NCBI GenBank assembly: GCA_002633005.1
Contig: NMRA01000518.1
Span: 2,810-66,809, forward strand
Source of the DNA: Phoronis australis
Taxonomy: Eukaryota; Phoronida; Phoronidae
Direction of reading: 5' to 3'
Length of the DNA: 64,000 bases
Numbering within the stretch: the first letter of the stretch is position 1; each line of letters starts with the position of its first letter. Under the pieces are notes generated by a model, which saw only the letters and a program-made list of their open reading frames with translations, searched no databases and had not been told where the DNA came from. Made by a program: the position numbers and the translations under genes. This document shows, piece by piece, positions 13,601-26,163 of the stretch.

Positions 13601-15090
13601 ATCAAAGAAAGTGGCAATAAGATAAACTTGTTCCTAATAAAGATAATGATGATAACATTAATTTTAAGAAAATGGCAAAAAACAGGATTAGAACTTGCAG
13701 TCTACTTTCCTGAACAACAATGGTGTGAATCCCCTGTGCCATGTTGTATACTGAATGGATGGCATGCCCTTCCACTGGAATGTCCCCTATTGGTGTCCTG
13801 GCCATCAAGGATCAACCCCTGTCAAGGCAATGGTACTAATGACAGGAAGAATGTGGGGGTGTTCTATCAATGAGAATTCCAGATGTCAGTGTCACTGTCT
13901 TGCTACATACTAGCTCTGTTGAATTTTCATAATCACTCTGCATGAGGTGACTCCAGTTTCCTAGTTCTTCCATTTTTCTCTGGTTTATGTTTGTGCTTTA
14001 TCCTGTGATGTCAAAAATTTGACACATTGAAGTCACAATTCACCTGGCTTATACATTTTTTGATATATGCATCAAGTCTTAACTGAACTCCTTGTTGCCA
14101 TAAAATTTGTTTCAATTCCTCCCTTACTCAGATTGGAATAATTGATTTCTAGGCTTGAGATTCACAGAAAAGTCATTAGGGTAATGCTTCACTCAATGTG
14201 GTTGTTGAGTGAAAATTTATTTCGTCAAATTTCTCAACAAAAATTAAGATTAAAAAAATTTATGTCTCGTGTTGATGTAAAGCAAATTCTTGGTTTCTGC
14301 TGTGATTTCATGTGCTGAAAGTCAAGAAACTTTCTACCAAATGATGAAATAGATTAGTTTTGCCCCTGAACATTTGTGGCTTCAAAAGTCAAGACTGTCT
14401 TTTAAAAATATTTTAAATTTTGGGAAAATCAAAATAAGCTATTATAACAGTGTTCTCCACAACAAAAATAAAACTCAACTGAAAGTTCAAAATTCACGTA
14501 GGTGTGTGCGGAAGTCCAGATGTATTGTCACATATTGTGTTTGTTGTGGTCCAAGTGTGTATATTTTAGTGGATTAGTCACTGTATTACCTAACTTTTGA
14601 GTTACTGTTAAGTTCATTTTATTGGAGAACATGGTTAGCAATACTTCCTATTTTTAGAATTGTTTAGAATTGTGCCACTATCTGGTATATGTTCATCAAA
14701 TTTGATTGGTTGGTTCTTGTATCTCTTATTTTGGTGGATTTTTTGAGTCTCTTTATATTCCAAGTTATTTCTCGTATTCAGTCGTTTTCTATTTACCAGT
14801 TTCCTTCCTACACTACTACACTGGCACTCTTCAATAAACTGGTGGAGTCACATCTCCCAAGTTTTTCTCTATGTGTCTATTCATTGACATCTACCTGTTG
14901 AACCACCTCAGTTTGTAACCACATACTTGGTGCTGTGACCTATCAGAAGAAAATGGATCTGCAAAGGAGCAACGCCAATAAGTAAATCAAGGAGTCCAAA
15001 CTGAAGATATTCAAAACGCGTAACAACAGAATACAATGAGGAACCGAGGAAGTCTGACAGAAACCATGACCCGAGTCCAAAGGTACTGGC
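7601..15090. other. no gene recognised; dispersed repeat fragments
   Basis: Contains a similar block twice (about 8046-8140 and 9015-9105, both with 'accttcc(g/a)tcaca'), a block at 8270-8340 resembling 28,810-28,900, and a (gat)n tract at 11,863-11,893. No supported coding exon. Confidence 0.5.
11863..11893 (+). repeat. (GAT)n microsatellite
   Basis: Imperfect run of gatgatgat with acaat interruption. Confidence 0.85.
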
Positions 15091-15790
15091 ACTATGCTTT
15101 GAAATAATGATTTACTGAACATCCTAAGTGCCATTTACGGTACAAAAGATGACACGGATCAGCTGACACAGAATGAGATGAGCGAGTACAAGTACGTGTG
15201 TAAATAGGACTGAGACGAAGCAAATTAGTCCACGGTGACAACTTTTGATACCCGTTTGTGAGGTAGAGCAACTGCGTCCGATCATCTTGCTCCATGTCTA
15301 CTGTGTAGTTGCATTTACACAAGAGACAGTTAATAGGGAGCAGCTAACATGGAACAGCTGATCTGTTTAAGTGTGCGTGTAAACACTTCTGACACCTGGA
15401 CGGCCATTTTTGACACTGGTTTGATTAGTAGAGTGAGTTGCACTCATCAGTTGCCCCAGTTTCAATTACACTTCTAAACACAACTGGGACAGGGCGGAAA
15501 GAGATCATCTTTCAATACTTTTGCGCATTTTCGTATATTTTGGTGATCTGCTGGTATTCCATGTTGTTTTGACGGTCATTATTTTTTATTTAAGCATGCT
15601 CAGACAGTCTAAATATGTAAATGACTCATGCTGATCCAGTTCTTGATCTAATGTCGTCTAAATGTGACTAAAGTGGAGTAAGTTGCGCCGTGACAACTAA
15701 CATGGTGACAACTGTCTCTCATGTAAAAGTGGCTTGTGTCTAAATGCGAAACTGGGGCAAGCTGGAAGGGATCATCTCTATTGCGCTTGC
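15091..15790. mobile_element. 'gtgacaact' inverted-repeat relics
   Basis: Blocks 'ggtgacaact', 'aagttgc' and 'aactggg(a/g)ca' recur in both halves of this stretch (near 15,230, 15,440, 15,680 and 15,750), and similar blocks are at 34,620-34,780. Looks like one or two miniature elements, partly decayed. Confidence 0.45.
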
Positions 15791-16012
15791 GAAAAAAAGG
15801 CACATATTCAGGTGATCAATTTCGCCCAATTTTTACGATTTGCCAGTCAGTGCCTTGTCTTTTAACTTCAATCCTGACCACCATTTATTTTGTTTGTCAG
15901 TTGTCAGAATATTACAGTTAACAGTCAGGACTGGGTTCTATTCAAATGCTTGGTTATGTACAGTCATTGAAGCAAAACACAATGTCATGTACACTTGGGG
16001 TCATTTAGAAGC

Positions 16013-16056
16013 AACATAACAACAACAACCGCAACAATAATAATAATAATAATAAC
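16013..16056 (+). repeat. (AAC)/(AAT)n microsatellite
   Basis: Mixed aac and aat triplets. Confidence 0.9.
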
Positions 16057-16272
16057 AAATAAAAACAAGTAATGAACTGTGACTCCCTCAGTTTGCATCT
16101 TTGAGCAGGAGCACTACACATTTTCTGCTTACAACCTTGCTATGGTTTCTGAGTTGTGTGTTTGTAACTGGCCACTTCATACCACATCTTGTGCCATGTC
16201 AAAAGCCAATGTCTAAATGGGACTCTAGTAAGGGTAACAGTTAGCAGTCATCAAGCAGTGAATATACCAGCC

Positions 16273-16435
16273 AGAGATCAACCCAACTTGGTTGGCTGAT
16301 CAGGGGGTCAGTTGGTTCCAAATCACCGTGGAGGAATGCAGAGGATGTACTTTTAGTCAAAGACTAACCCAACTTGGTTGGCTAGTCAGGGGTCTGACCG
16401 TTCTAAATGACCATGGGGAATGCAGAGGAAGTTAA
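16273..16435 (+). repeat. 86-bp tandem duplication
   Basis: The block with 'acccaacttggttggct' to 'ggaatgcagagga' occurs twice, offset 86 bp, with about 15-20% difference. Confidence 0.85.
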
Positions 16436-16439
16436 TAAT

Positions 16440-17827
16440 GTGTGCTCTGTTTGTCTTTGGAGATCTTGATTTGATTAACATAAGTGGAAATAGTTGCAGA
16501 TTAATCTAATGAGGTGCACTGTTATGGAGTCAGACTGTTGTTGCCTGTGTCAAGAAAGGTAGAGATAGAGATTTGTCCCTGAAGCATAAAATCAATTTGC
16601 ATCCAGCTGTGAAAGAGGATAAAATTACATAATATCATGCTGCAGAATAGAGACTAAAATAAAAGGGCATTTCTTGCTATATTCAAAACGTTAAACACAA
16701 ATTATATGCTACACAAAATATGTCTCAAAGCTTCCCATGCCATCAAAGGTGTGTCAGGTAGGATGGACCAGTTTCCAAAAAATAATGAAAAATTTGGGCA
16801 AGTTACGAAAATATAGGCAAAGTAAGAAATCCAATTGTGCTTTTGCGTCCAGTGTTACAAACTGACCTTTTTATGGTCATCAGCTTCCAAAAAAAAAATG
16901 CCCCAAAAATGGTTAGTTTCGTAACAGTGACAAGTGATCTTGGAATATTGGCAGACAGTAAATGCTGACATGGCAAGAAAATTTCAACACCGTTTTGTTG
17001 TAGTTATATTCTTTAAAGTTGTTGTGTACTGTTATGATAGTCTTGCTACTTGTATTGTTTGAAAGGATGGTATTAAAAGTTCAAATTTGATTGATTAATC
17101 AAATACTCGAGGTTCCATCAATATTGGATAATGTGCGACCATTAAGTAAAATATGCATGATTTCAAAACATCACTTTTTGTACTAATCAACTGTAATAAG
17201 AAGAATTTCTTTACATTTTGTTTATCCACATAAAGTTAACTAAAGGGAACTGGTGGGCATCTACAAAGTTACAGCATGAATTTTGTGTGGCCGAGAGACA
17301 TGTGTGCACTGTGATTTTTTGCAGCAGAAATGTGCCATTTTTGCCCAAAAGCAACATTGCCACTATCTGTTTTCAACTTTTATTTCGCACAAAAATTATT
17401 GCTGAAATCATCATTTTCTATTTTTCAAAGACCGATTGATTAAAATGTATGGAGGCGTTATCAAATGTTGACACAGTGCATCTCAATTTTTGTTATGAAA
17501 TTGAACAATTAAAGTAGAATTTTAGTTGTCGCTATGTTGTGTGCTAAATAGGTGTAAAGAATTAACCGTATACATGGCGACACAGCACACTAATCCTTAT
17601 ACTGAAGCTGTTCACATGGTAGATTTAACTGCTTCATAAGAGGGAAGTTCTCTGTTGCCCATTTAGAGGACATTTTTTGTCAAAAAGAAACCAACTGACA
17701 TACATTTTGAAAATGTAAATCATCTACTCAAATGTAAATTATTTGTCAAGAAAAATCAACCAGTTTCATTAATGAGCAGCTGGTATAAACCACTTCCTGT
17801 TTCATGCTGAGACATTCATTTTTTTGC
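16440..17827. other. no feature recognised
   Basis: AT-rich sequence without coding signs or clear repeats. Confidence 0.5.
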
Positions 17828-19400
17828 GCCCACTGCATTATACCATCATCTCTGTCCGGCGTCCGGCGTCCGCTGCTCTATCTCCAAAACCCTTTGACAT
17901 ACGTTCATTAAATTTGGCACATATGTTCCATTCATGAATGGGACGGCATGAGCGAACTTTCGGATGAATCTGTTTACTAGTTGCAATTTTAGTGTTTTAC
18001 GCTTAGCTTTGTATCTTCAAAAGTCCTTAACAGATTTTCATGAAATTTGGTATGTAGGCGTTTATTAGTGAGATGACACTATCCTCTCGTTTTCGGATGG
18101 ATTCGACGTAGTTTGCACCACCTAGTGGCCATTGTTGCTGTTTTCAAATCGTGTTTTTGGCGTCCACCCCTCTATCAACCAAACCGCTCAAATGATGATT
18201 GTGAAAATTGGCGTGCATGTTCTTACTATGAAGGGGACGGTTGACGATGATTTTCTGACGATTTCGACTACTGTGGCACCTCCTAGTTTTATTTTTTTAC
18301 GCCTGCGGCCTATGGCTGTATCTTCTAAACCGTTCGCAGGATCTTTATGAAATTTAATAAGTATATTTATAGGGTGTTAACAACAGACGACGACGACGAC
18401 TTTCGGACAGATCTGACGACTGGTGTGCCATCTAGTGGCAATTTAAGTTTTTTACGTTTACCTCTGTATCTTCAAAAGCCCTGAACGGATTTTCATAAAA
18501 TTTGGTATAGAGGCACCTATTAGGGAGATGACGCTATCCTCCCTTTTGGGATGGATTCGACATAGTTTGCGCCACCTAGTGGCCATTTTTACTGTTTTCT
18601 AGTTTTTGGCGTCCACTAATCTGTCAACTAAACCGTTTTCAGGATAGTTGTGAACATTGGCATTACTTTTTACTATGAAGTGGACGGCTGACGATGATTT
18701 TCTGACGACTTCGACTACCGGGGCGCCTCCTAGTGGCAGTTTTTTTGTTGCGCTCATGGCTGTGTCTCCTAAACTGTTTGCAGGATCTTTACTTAATTTA
18801 GCAAGTGTATTTATATGATGTTGACTATGGACGACGACGACTTTCGGACAGATCTGACTGCTGCTGTCCCCCTATTGGCAATATAAGGTTTTCACGTTTA
18901 ACTCTGTATCTTCAAAGGTCATAAAATTTTAAATATAGGCATCTATTGCTGTGATGATGCTATCTTCCTGTTTTTGGATGGAATCGGGGTATTTTGCACC
19001 ACCTAGTGGCCATTGTTGATGTTTTCAAATCTTGTTTTTGGCGTCCACCCCTGTACCAACCAAATCATTTGAAAATTGGCATATATGTTCTCAGTGTGAA
19101 GACGACTTTTGATGATGGTGACGTGACTACTCTCGGACCTCCTAGTGGTAGTTTTGTTTTGCGCCCATAGTTGTATCTCCTAAACCCACTGCAGGATCTT
19201 TATTAAATTTAGTAAGTGTATTTATATGACTCTCAGGTGGATCTAACGGACGCTGTGCCCGCTAGTGTCAATTTCATTTTATTTTGTTTGCCTTTGTTTC
19301 TCTGAAGTTCCTTGATAGATTTTTATGAAATATGGGACGTTCCTGTTTTTGGATGGATTGCATGTTTTTGTGCCATCTAGTGGCCATTTTTATGATACAA
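17828..19400 (-). repeat. composite CTAG-box repeat, inverted long copy
   Basis: Reads as the reverse complement of the repeat at 1-936, starting with ccggcgtccggcgtc and 'ccattcatgaatgggac'. Boxes of the form cctagtggc(a/c)(a/t)tt recur about every 130-160 bp down to 19,390. More than three full periods, with increasing decay to the right. Confidence 0.85.
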
Positions 19401-20159
19401 ATAAATAACCCTAAAAGCACACCATTTGTTGGCGCATTTCAACGCTCCGCCTTCGCGTTGCTCTTGTTGTATTGTTTTGTCCTATTATTGTGTTTAGTTT
19501 TAGGCTACTAAATACAAACAACTACAACTCATAGTTATTTTGGACTTGACCAGAAGCTTGCTTCAGCTTGGTATGTTTAAAAAAACCCGTATTGTGAAGA
19601 TGAAACCTTATGCAATGAAACTTACAATTGGACACTGAAATGTTGAAAACTTTACCTCATTTAGTTGTCTGCTTTTTAAAATACATTTCACATCTTACCT
19701 TTTGATATTGTGAGACCAGATGTCAAATTGACAAAATGGAGTTTGTTTTAGGGCGTTGTGTTTCTGTGCCTAATAGGTGAGAACCTCCTGTAGATAGTTT
19801 CCCTTTACAGATTAACGTTAGAGTTTACTCCTGTCTCATGACATTTGACTGCTAGTCAAATCCATTTGCAAGTGATTCGATAAAGAAATTCTGAAGTTAC
19901 AAATTAAACTTTTTACAAGGTCTCATATTATACTTCATTGACGTATTATGAGTCATGTTAAGGAATTCCATTTGGTAATGAGATATTCCATTACACAACA
20001 GGAGTTCACTTACTCTGAATCAGTGTGTGATACTACAGCTTGGGGAATTTTGCATTTTTTAAAGAGACTAAGAACTTCCCGTGACACCATGAAGTATTTC
20101 CTGGAGAGTTTTGGACTAGTTACTTGTTGAAATGAAATTTTTCTAAGTATGTTGTTTTG

Positions 20160-21640
20160 TCAGTGCTTTCAGTTTGTTTCTTGTCCGCACGTTACAGATC
20201 GCAATTCTTTCCGGTTCAATGAAATTTACACATGTGTGCCTCGTGAATAGTTTTTCGGCATGATCAGATTCAAGATGGCGGATCTGGTGGCCATTTTGTT
20301 TTCAAAATTCAGATTCAAATGCTCATAGAAACCGCCATTTTTGATGTACACGGCTGAAAATTGTACATTTATTGTAGGAGATGTGTATTACACATGGGGT
20401 AAATCATCAATTTCTGGTCAAAAATGGCAGAAATATCAACCATTGCGTTTGTGCACCTCGATTTCAGGACGAAAATGTTTTGTCCTGTAGAGGATGCATT
20501 ATAGAACCATTTGATTAGAAATTTTTCATTTGTTAGTTCCTTGTGAGTAGCTACTACTATCAAGTGCTGCTTAACCAAAATGGCGGATCTGATGTATTTT
20601 CATCATTTTTCAATTGAGTGCTAGGGTGCTATTTTGAACAGGAAGACCCTAGATTTTTGCATGTGGATTCTTTAGGGTGTACTTTATCAAATAAACAGTT
20701 ACAATTTTCTCCTTGTACTTACCGTTTTTGAGTTTGTGACTTTCAACATAAAAAATCCAAAATTTGAATTTTTTTGAAAAATTTGTGGAACTCCTTTTTT
20801 GGGTAGAATTTTGAACAGGCTTTCAGAAGACGTTTCCCAGGATGTCTCTTTTTTTAATTGTTCAGGATTTGCGTACGACCCTGCTCCTTTATTGACTGAT
20901 TTTTGCTGCACTTATGTGTTTTTTGTTTGTTTCTTTGTTCACATGCCAAAGATTGCAATTCTTATCTCATCAACGTGAAATTTACACAATGTATTTCATG
21001 AATGGCTCAAAGCCTATTGTTATTGGATGAAATCGGATGCAAGATGCTGGCCATTTTTCCCTTTTTTGTTTGCGGAGCCATCGCCCCGCTGCTTCTGGTC
21101 GGATTTTTCAGACTTTACTTTGTGCGGATAGATCATTTCAAGGGCTACCACAAATGTCGCATTTGTTTTTCTCTAGTTCTTACCGTTCTTGAGTCATTCG
21201 AGATTTTCTGAGGGCTAATATCCAACAAACAACTTAGTTTTTTGCGGTATTTTCAGTGTACCATGACGGATTGATCTGAAATTTGGTACGTGGATATAGC
21301 TTTTCATGCACTGTGCAACCTGTTTCATGCTATGACTTACCGTTCTTGCAATTACTGCTCAGATGACGGCTTTTTTGTTGATTAGTTAATTTTAGCTGCA
21401 CCTTGGGCTGTCATACTTGTGCTCTAGATTGCAGTTTTCATCTAATCGACTTGAAAGGTTTACCCAGTGAGTCAATAGCCCGAGGATACTTGTTCTTGGA
21501 CGAAGTCAGATGGAAGGTGGCGCTGTGACAGTCATGTTTCAAACTATGTTTCCATAATTCTTTGACTGAACCTTTCTTAAATTTGGTTTGTAAATAGATC
21601 TCCTTGCTTGCTATCTAATTCCTTAGTGTAACAAGTGTCG
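20160..21640. repeat. 'aagatggcgg' dispersed family, at least two copies
   Basis: Shared order: '(c)aca(g)atcgcaattctt', 'tgaaatttacac', 'gat(t/g)caagatg(g/c)', 'ggccattttt'. Copies start near 20,190 and 20,950, with a third tail near 21,430. Another copy is at about 30,840-31,100. No transposase frame seen. Confidence 0.6.
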
Positions 21641-21641
21641 T

Positions 21642-21660
21642 GGGGGGGGGGGGGGGGGGN
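21642..21660. other. poly-G tract and assembly gap
   Basis: Eighteen G and an 'n'. Confidence 0.85.
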
Positions 21661-22599
21661 AGAGTCCGACCCCACCTTTAAATTTTGAATTTCTTTCACC
21701 TAATGTCATTTTTTTAAATTCCCCTCTGGAGTCTTTCTACACCTTAGCCAAAATGCCAGTTCCAGGTGCCATTGAAAAAGTCATTAATGAAAACCACACA
21801 AGACACCACCACATGATAACATGCCAGTGCAGACTGTAGTGGCATTTCTTGCCGCTCTATTGTTTAATGGGGGTCACAGGGTGCAGTCTCTAATCTGACC
21901 AAGATTTTGTGTAAGTTACCAGCAATGAGGGATCGTCATGTTTCCCCTCAAAATTAGTCTCAGTCCTGTGAAGGAAAGAGCAGGGTGTTTCTTGATGGTG
22001 GAGACAGACAGAATGTCAGGTTGGCTCTGTAATTTCTCTTTGATCTTAATTAATCCTGAGTGCCAGTTGTTGTATTGTGAGTTTGTCAGAGGAGGAAACT
22101 TGCTATTGTCTGTTTTTTATAAATTACGTGCAGCGTGTTACATAAATTCTATTATCAATGAGTTGAAATAGGTGTTGAGTTTTGTTACTATGGTTACTAG
22201 AGGTCATGTTTTAGCACCAGGGCGATTTCCTTCTTGAAATTATGAAAAATCAGATACCTATTCTGTATTTTTTATCACGAGGACCACTTTCTGTACTATA
22301 TTTTTATCTTGAGGACCATTTTTGAGAGTAAGTTGAGAAATGAAGAAGCAATTTAATGAATGGCAGTAAAGTTTATACCGTAACCTTCGTGCATGTTTGC
22401 GTAACTGAGTAATCCGCCAGGCCCCCTGCGGGAATCAAGGAACCTCTCCGCCCAACTTCACCTGAAGAGGCAAACTCATAATTCAAAGAAAGACAGTACC
22501 AACAGTACCTTTCACCAATATGCCACAGGACAATCCTCTGATGCTCTAAAAGTACGCTGCATACCAGTTATGAAGTTTTTGTACTGGTGAATCTGATAT

Positions 22600-23300
22600 T
22601 CGTGGGTACATTTTGCCATCATCCCTGTCTGGTGACCTGATGGCTGTGGCTGTATCTCCTAAACCCCTTGCAATATACCAATTAGTTTTGGCAGATGTGT
22701 TCCTATGAAGCTGACCTGGATGATGGTGAGTTTTGGACTGATTTGACTGTGGCGGATGTAGGATACCATAAGAGGGGTCCAACATTTTGTCTTGGGAACC
22801 GCGTGAAGGGCAAAGGACGCTCGCATGTACTCGAATTTGTGAGGGGCTTGGACTACTAAAAAAAAGAGAAAAAACGGCAAACTAATTCTTACGCACATAC
22901 GATCTAAAACTGCAGCATCGTTAAATCAGCTGCGTGTTAATTACCAGGGTTAGTTAATTATCTCAACATTTCTTCCCGCTCTTGCTCTTTTATTTTTTCC
23001 GGTAGCCAAGGGGGGCCCTGGGCCCTCCCTCAATCCGCCTATGTCTAACTACCACTGTGCCCTCTAGTGGCAATTTTATTTTTTACGTTGACCTCTTTAA
23101 CATTCCTTGATGTTTTATCACGAAATTTGGCTAATGGGTTGTTATGATAATAGCACTGTTCCATTTTGTGGCCGATTTGAGGTATTCTGGCCACCTAGGG
23201 GCTGATGTGCTCTTACTGACAGTAGAACATGGCTGACGTTGATTTTCAGACAGTACCGATTACTGTAGTGCCCTCAAGTGGTATTCTTTACATCTACGCC
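22600..23300 (-). repeat. composite CTAG-box repeat, interrupted copy
   Basis: Has 'tgccatcatcc(c)tgtc', 'tatctcctaaacc', 'gccctctagtggcaatttta' and 'gacgttgattttcagacag' in the order of the 18-kb copy. About 240 bp of unrelated sequence (22,790-23,030) interrupts it. Confidence 0.7.
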
Positions 23301-24287
23301 TATACTTCCTCGCAGAATTTTTGAGAAATGCAATTTCTACCTGAGACCGCTTATGTATTGCTGCTGGGTAGGCAGTGTTTAAAAGGTGGTGCAAAAAATG
23401 TCTTATCATTATCATTAAGTTGTAATTTAAAACATTGGTTTTACTGGGGTGCCTGATTCTCCTTCTCAACCGCGACGTATTGGTTGGTTGTTAATCTTTT
23501 TTGGAAAACTGGACACAGTTTAAACCTTTCTGGCCATTCTTTTGATCTGGACTGGGCCATAAGCCTTTATGTATGTTTGGAGGCAGTAGTGAGCAGTCTT
23601 GCGTCATTGGACAGATCAGCTGGCGGTTATAAACACATTTATGCAACTGTTTGTCTGCCTTAAAATGCATTAAAGTTCATCTGATTTGCTAAATGGATTA
23701 CTTGTGTGTTCATCCAGACTAAGTGTGTTGGTTTGTTGCGTAACACAGTATTGTGTCTGGGGGTGGACAGGTCATGGTCATGCCACGTCCAGTGAAAATC
23801 CAACATGGTGCAAATTGCAAACTTGCACTCCAGCTTTTTAGGCCTTAATCTTCCTTCTAATGCACATTAAGAACTAGCTGTCACACCAGATACCTGGATC
23901 CAATCTTAACTCGAAATACAACTGAAAATTATTTGTAACATTTTCCATATACTTTTGTAAGAACTCGAGAAAACTGGCCGTTATTCTAGTCTCAAGTATA
24001 TTGTGGTTTATTTGGATGACTGTAATCCTGTTTTGAACCCAGCATCAAAACCATAGGTCTGAACTCGAAATTTCAAGTTTTACTCAAATTATTAACTAGA
24101 ATCTGGGGGTCATCGAGTGCAATTTTGGATTGTGGTTTGCATAATCTATACTACATACTCAGACTCATAATAATACATAATTATCTTAAGTTTGTATTAA
24201 AGGACAGCTGTGAATGTACTTTCGCATTCAATTTCAAGTAAAAAGATTAGACCCTGGCAGCAAATTTTCACTGCTGAGGATGCCAAT

Positions 24288-26021
24288 TATGGTAAAAATT
24301 ACTGAATTTAGGATAGTGAAAAAGTAAATATTTTGAACCTGTCCTAAATTTTAGAAATAGGCAATATTGGCCATTGGAAATTTGAGAAATATGAGAAAGA
24401 CGGCAAAATTGATGGTGTCCGAAATCTTAGAATTTATGTGGTCGGGTGCCGACAACGTTTCGATTTCTGGTTTTAAACTGTTTCAACAGCCGTGCAGATT
24501 TATGATCGTTAGTCTATTGCTGACAAGAAATTCTCACGATGTCCTCCAAAACATAAACAACGACGTTTGTTTCTGGGGCAGCGCGTGCGACATACGAATG
24601 AGTCACCTATCACTCAAGTAGACCTTGGCCAAACAGCGTTCCTGCCAACGAAATACCTGTAAATAAGGTTCCCGGGGGTCTTAGCTTGATTACGTATCCG
24701 GGCGTTTATTTGACAATTATAGAACTGTTGCTTTATGTGACTGGGGTATATTCAATCAATAAAAGTTTGAAATTGTTCTTGTGAAACATAGCAGTAGGCC
24801 AGTTCACAATTTAACCGAGGTAGAACCTTCGTAGTTCAAAATGCAAAACACCACCACTCGCATGTGACTGTTCAAATAGCTGGCTACAAGTGCGCTAACA
24901 TCTTTGATGCTAATTATGCTTTATAAAAGCGATTCTTTCTGATAATCTTGGCCCTTGCATTCCTGGTACTGCTGTTGCAATTTGAACTGTCGTATGTTCA
25001 CTCCGGCCTGATAGCAGTGCCGTCATCTCGTGAAAAATTTCAATTTATTTTTTATGCATGTATGCGGATTTAGATCAATCTCCCCTACTGGGTCCAGGTT
25101 TCATTTTACAAATCACACGCCATGGGTCAAACGACCCGTGAAAGGGACTGGGGATGGGTGGAAATGGAGCAACTTTGACTAATGATTAAAAGGTTTGCAC
25201 TCTGTTTAGGATGGCTTCAAAATTCTTAACCTTGGTAGGATAGAGTCCAAACATTGTGTGTAGAATACAAAATGGGCTAGTAAATAGAATGTCAGTAGGG
25301 AGACATAAAGATATAATTACAGCATGAACATTTTTTAATGTACACTGCACGACAAATTAGGACATGGATTTTACTCTTCACAAAGTTTGTTTAAACTTGA
25401 CACTGAACAACATCGTTTCGGCGATTCGGGCGCAGGGCATAGCAAAGGTCATTGCATTGGAAGGAAGGTAAGTAGGCCGCAGGTTCGCAGAAAAAAATTA
25501 AAGCCGTGAACCTGGGATGTGACTTGGCAACACAATGGTCTCATCACCGGTGCTTTTTAATTAGCTGCTAATCCAAATACAGATCGTGACACGGTGGCAA
25601 TTAGTGGGAGAACATACATTTTATTTGCATAGTTAAACTGCCATAAGCGTGGCAAATATTTTGAGACTGTGACTACGACTGCAAAGAAACTGAGCGAGAT
25701 ATACACATCGATAACTATAGACAGTGACATCTGTCCATACATTACACCGGTGGCAGTTTTAAACGATGTGTATATAATCACCGTTACTTGATGAACTTAC
25801 AGATTTACATTCAACCCCCGATGGTGCGAAAAAGCACTCTGTCCGAAATGTGAGAAATACGGCCAATGCTGCTAAAATTGACTTGTCTCAGACTTGAGAA
25901 ATATGGTGGATGCAAAATGCGACTGTGTCCCGAATTTGAGAATAAAAAAATTCAGTTTGTGGTTGGATTTAGGTGTCCAAAATTCGGGAAACTGTCCTAA
26001 ATTCAGGAATTTTTACTGTAT
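24288..26021. mobile_element. 1.7-kb element with Tc1/mariner-like inverted ends
   Basis: Left end: ta-tggtaaaaattactgaat; right end, reverse complement: ta-cagtaaaaattcctgaat. The ends match over about 25 bases and both are flanked by TA. Inside each end are extra tracts with 'tgagaaatatg' and 'gtc(c)(g/t)aaat' motifs repeated. No transposase is visible, so non-autonomous. Confidence 0.55.
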
Positions 26022-26087
26022 ATTTATAACAAAAGTGTAAATGCCAGTGTGCCATTGGTCTTGTAATAGTTCGCTAAATTCTGGCTT

Positions 26088-26163
26088 TTCAGACATGGGC
26101 TTAGATTTTAAACATGGCTCCAAGGTTTTCAAACATGGCTCAAGTTTTCCAAACATGGGTCGT
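26088..26163 (+). repeat. short tandem of 'aaacatgg' units
   Basis: Four imperfect units of about 20 bp, each with (a)acatgg(g/c)t(c/t). Confidence 0.6.

Noticed and set aside
24367-24621. 84-codon + strand frame inside the mariner-like element as a transposase remnant
   Set aside because: No D-D-E/D catalytic spacing or helix-turn-helix motif visible; it overlaps the internal repeat tracts.
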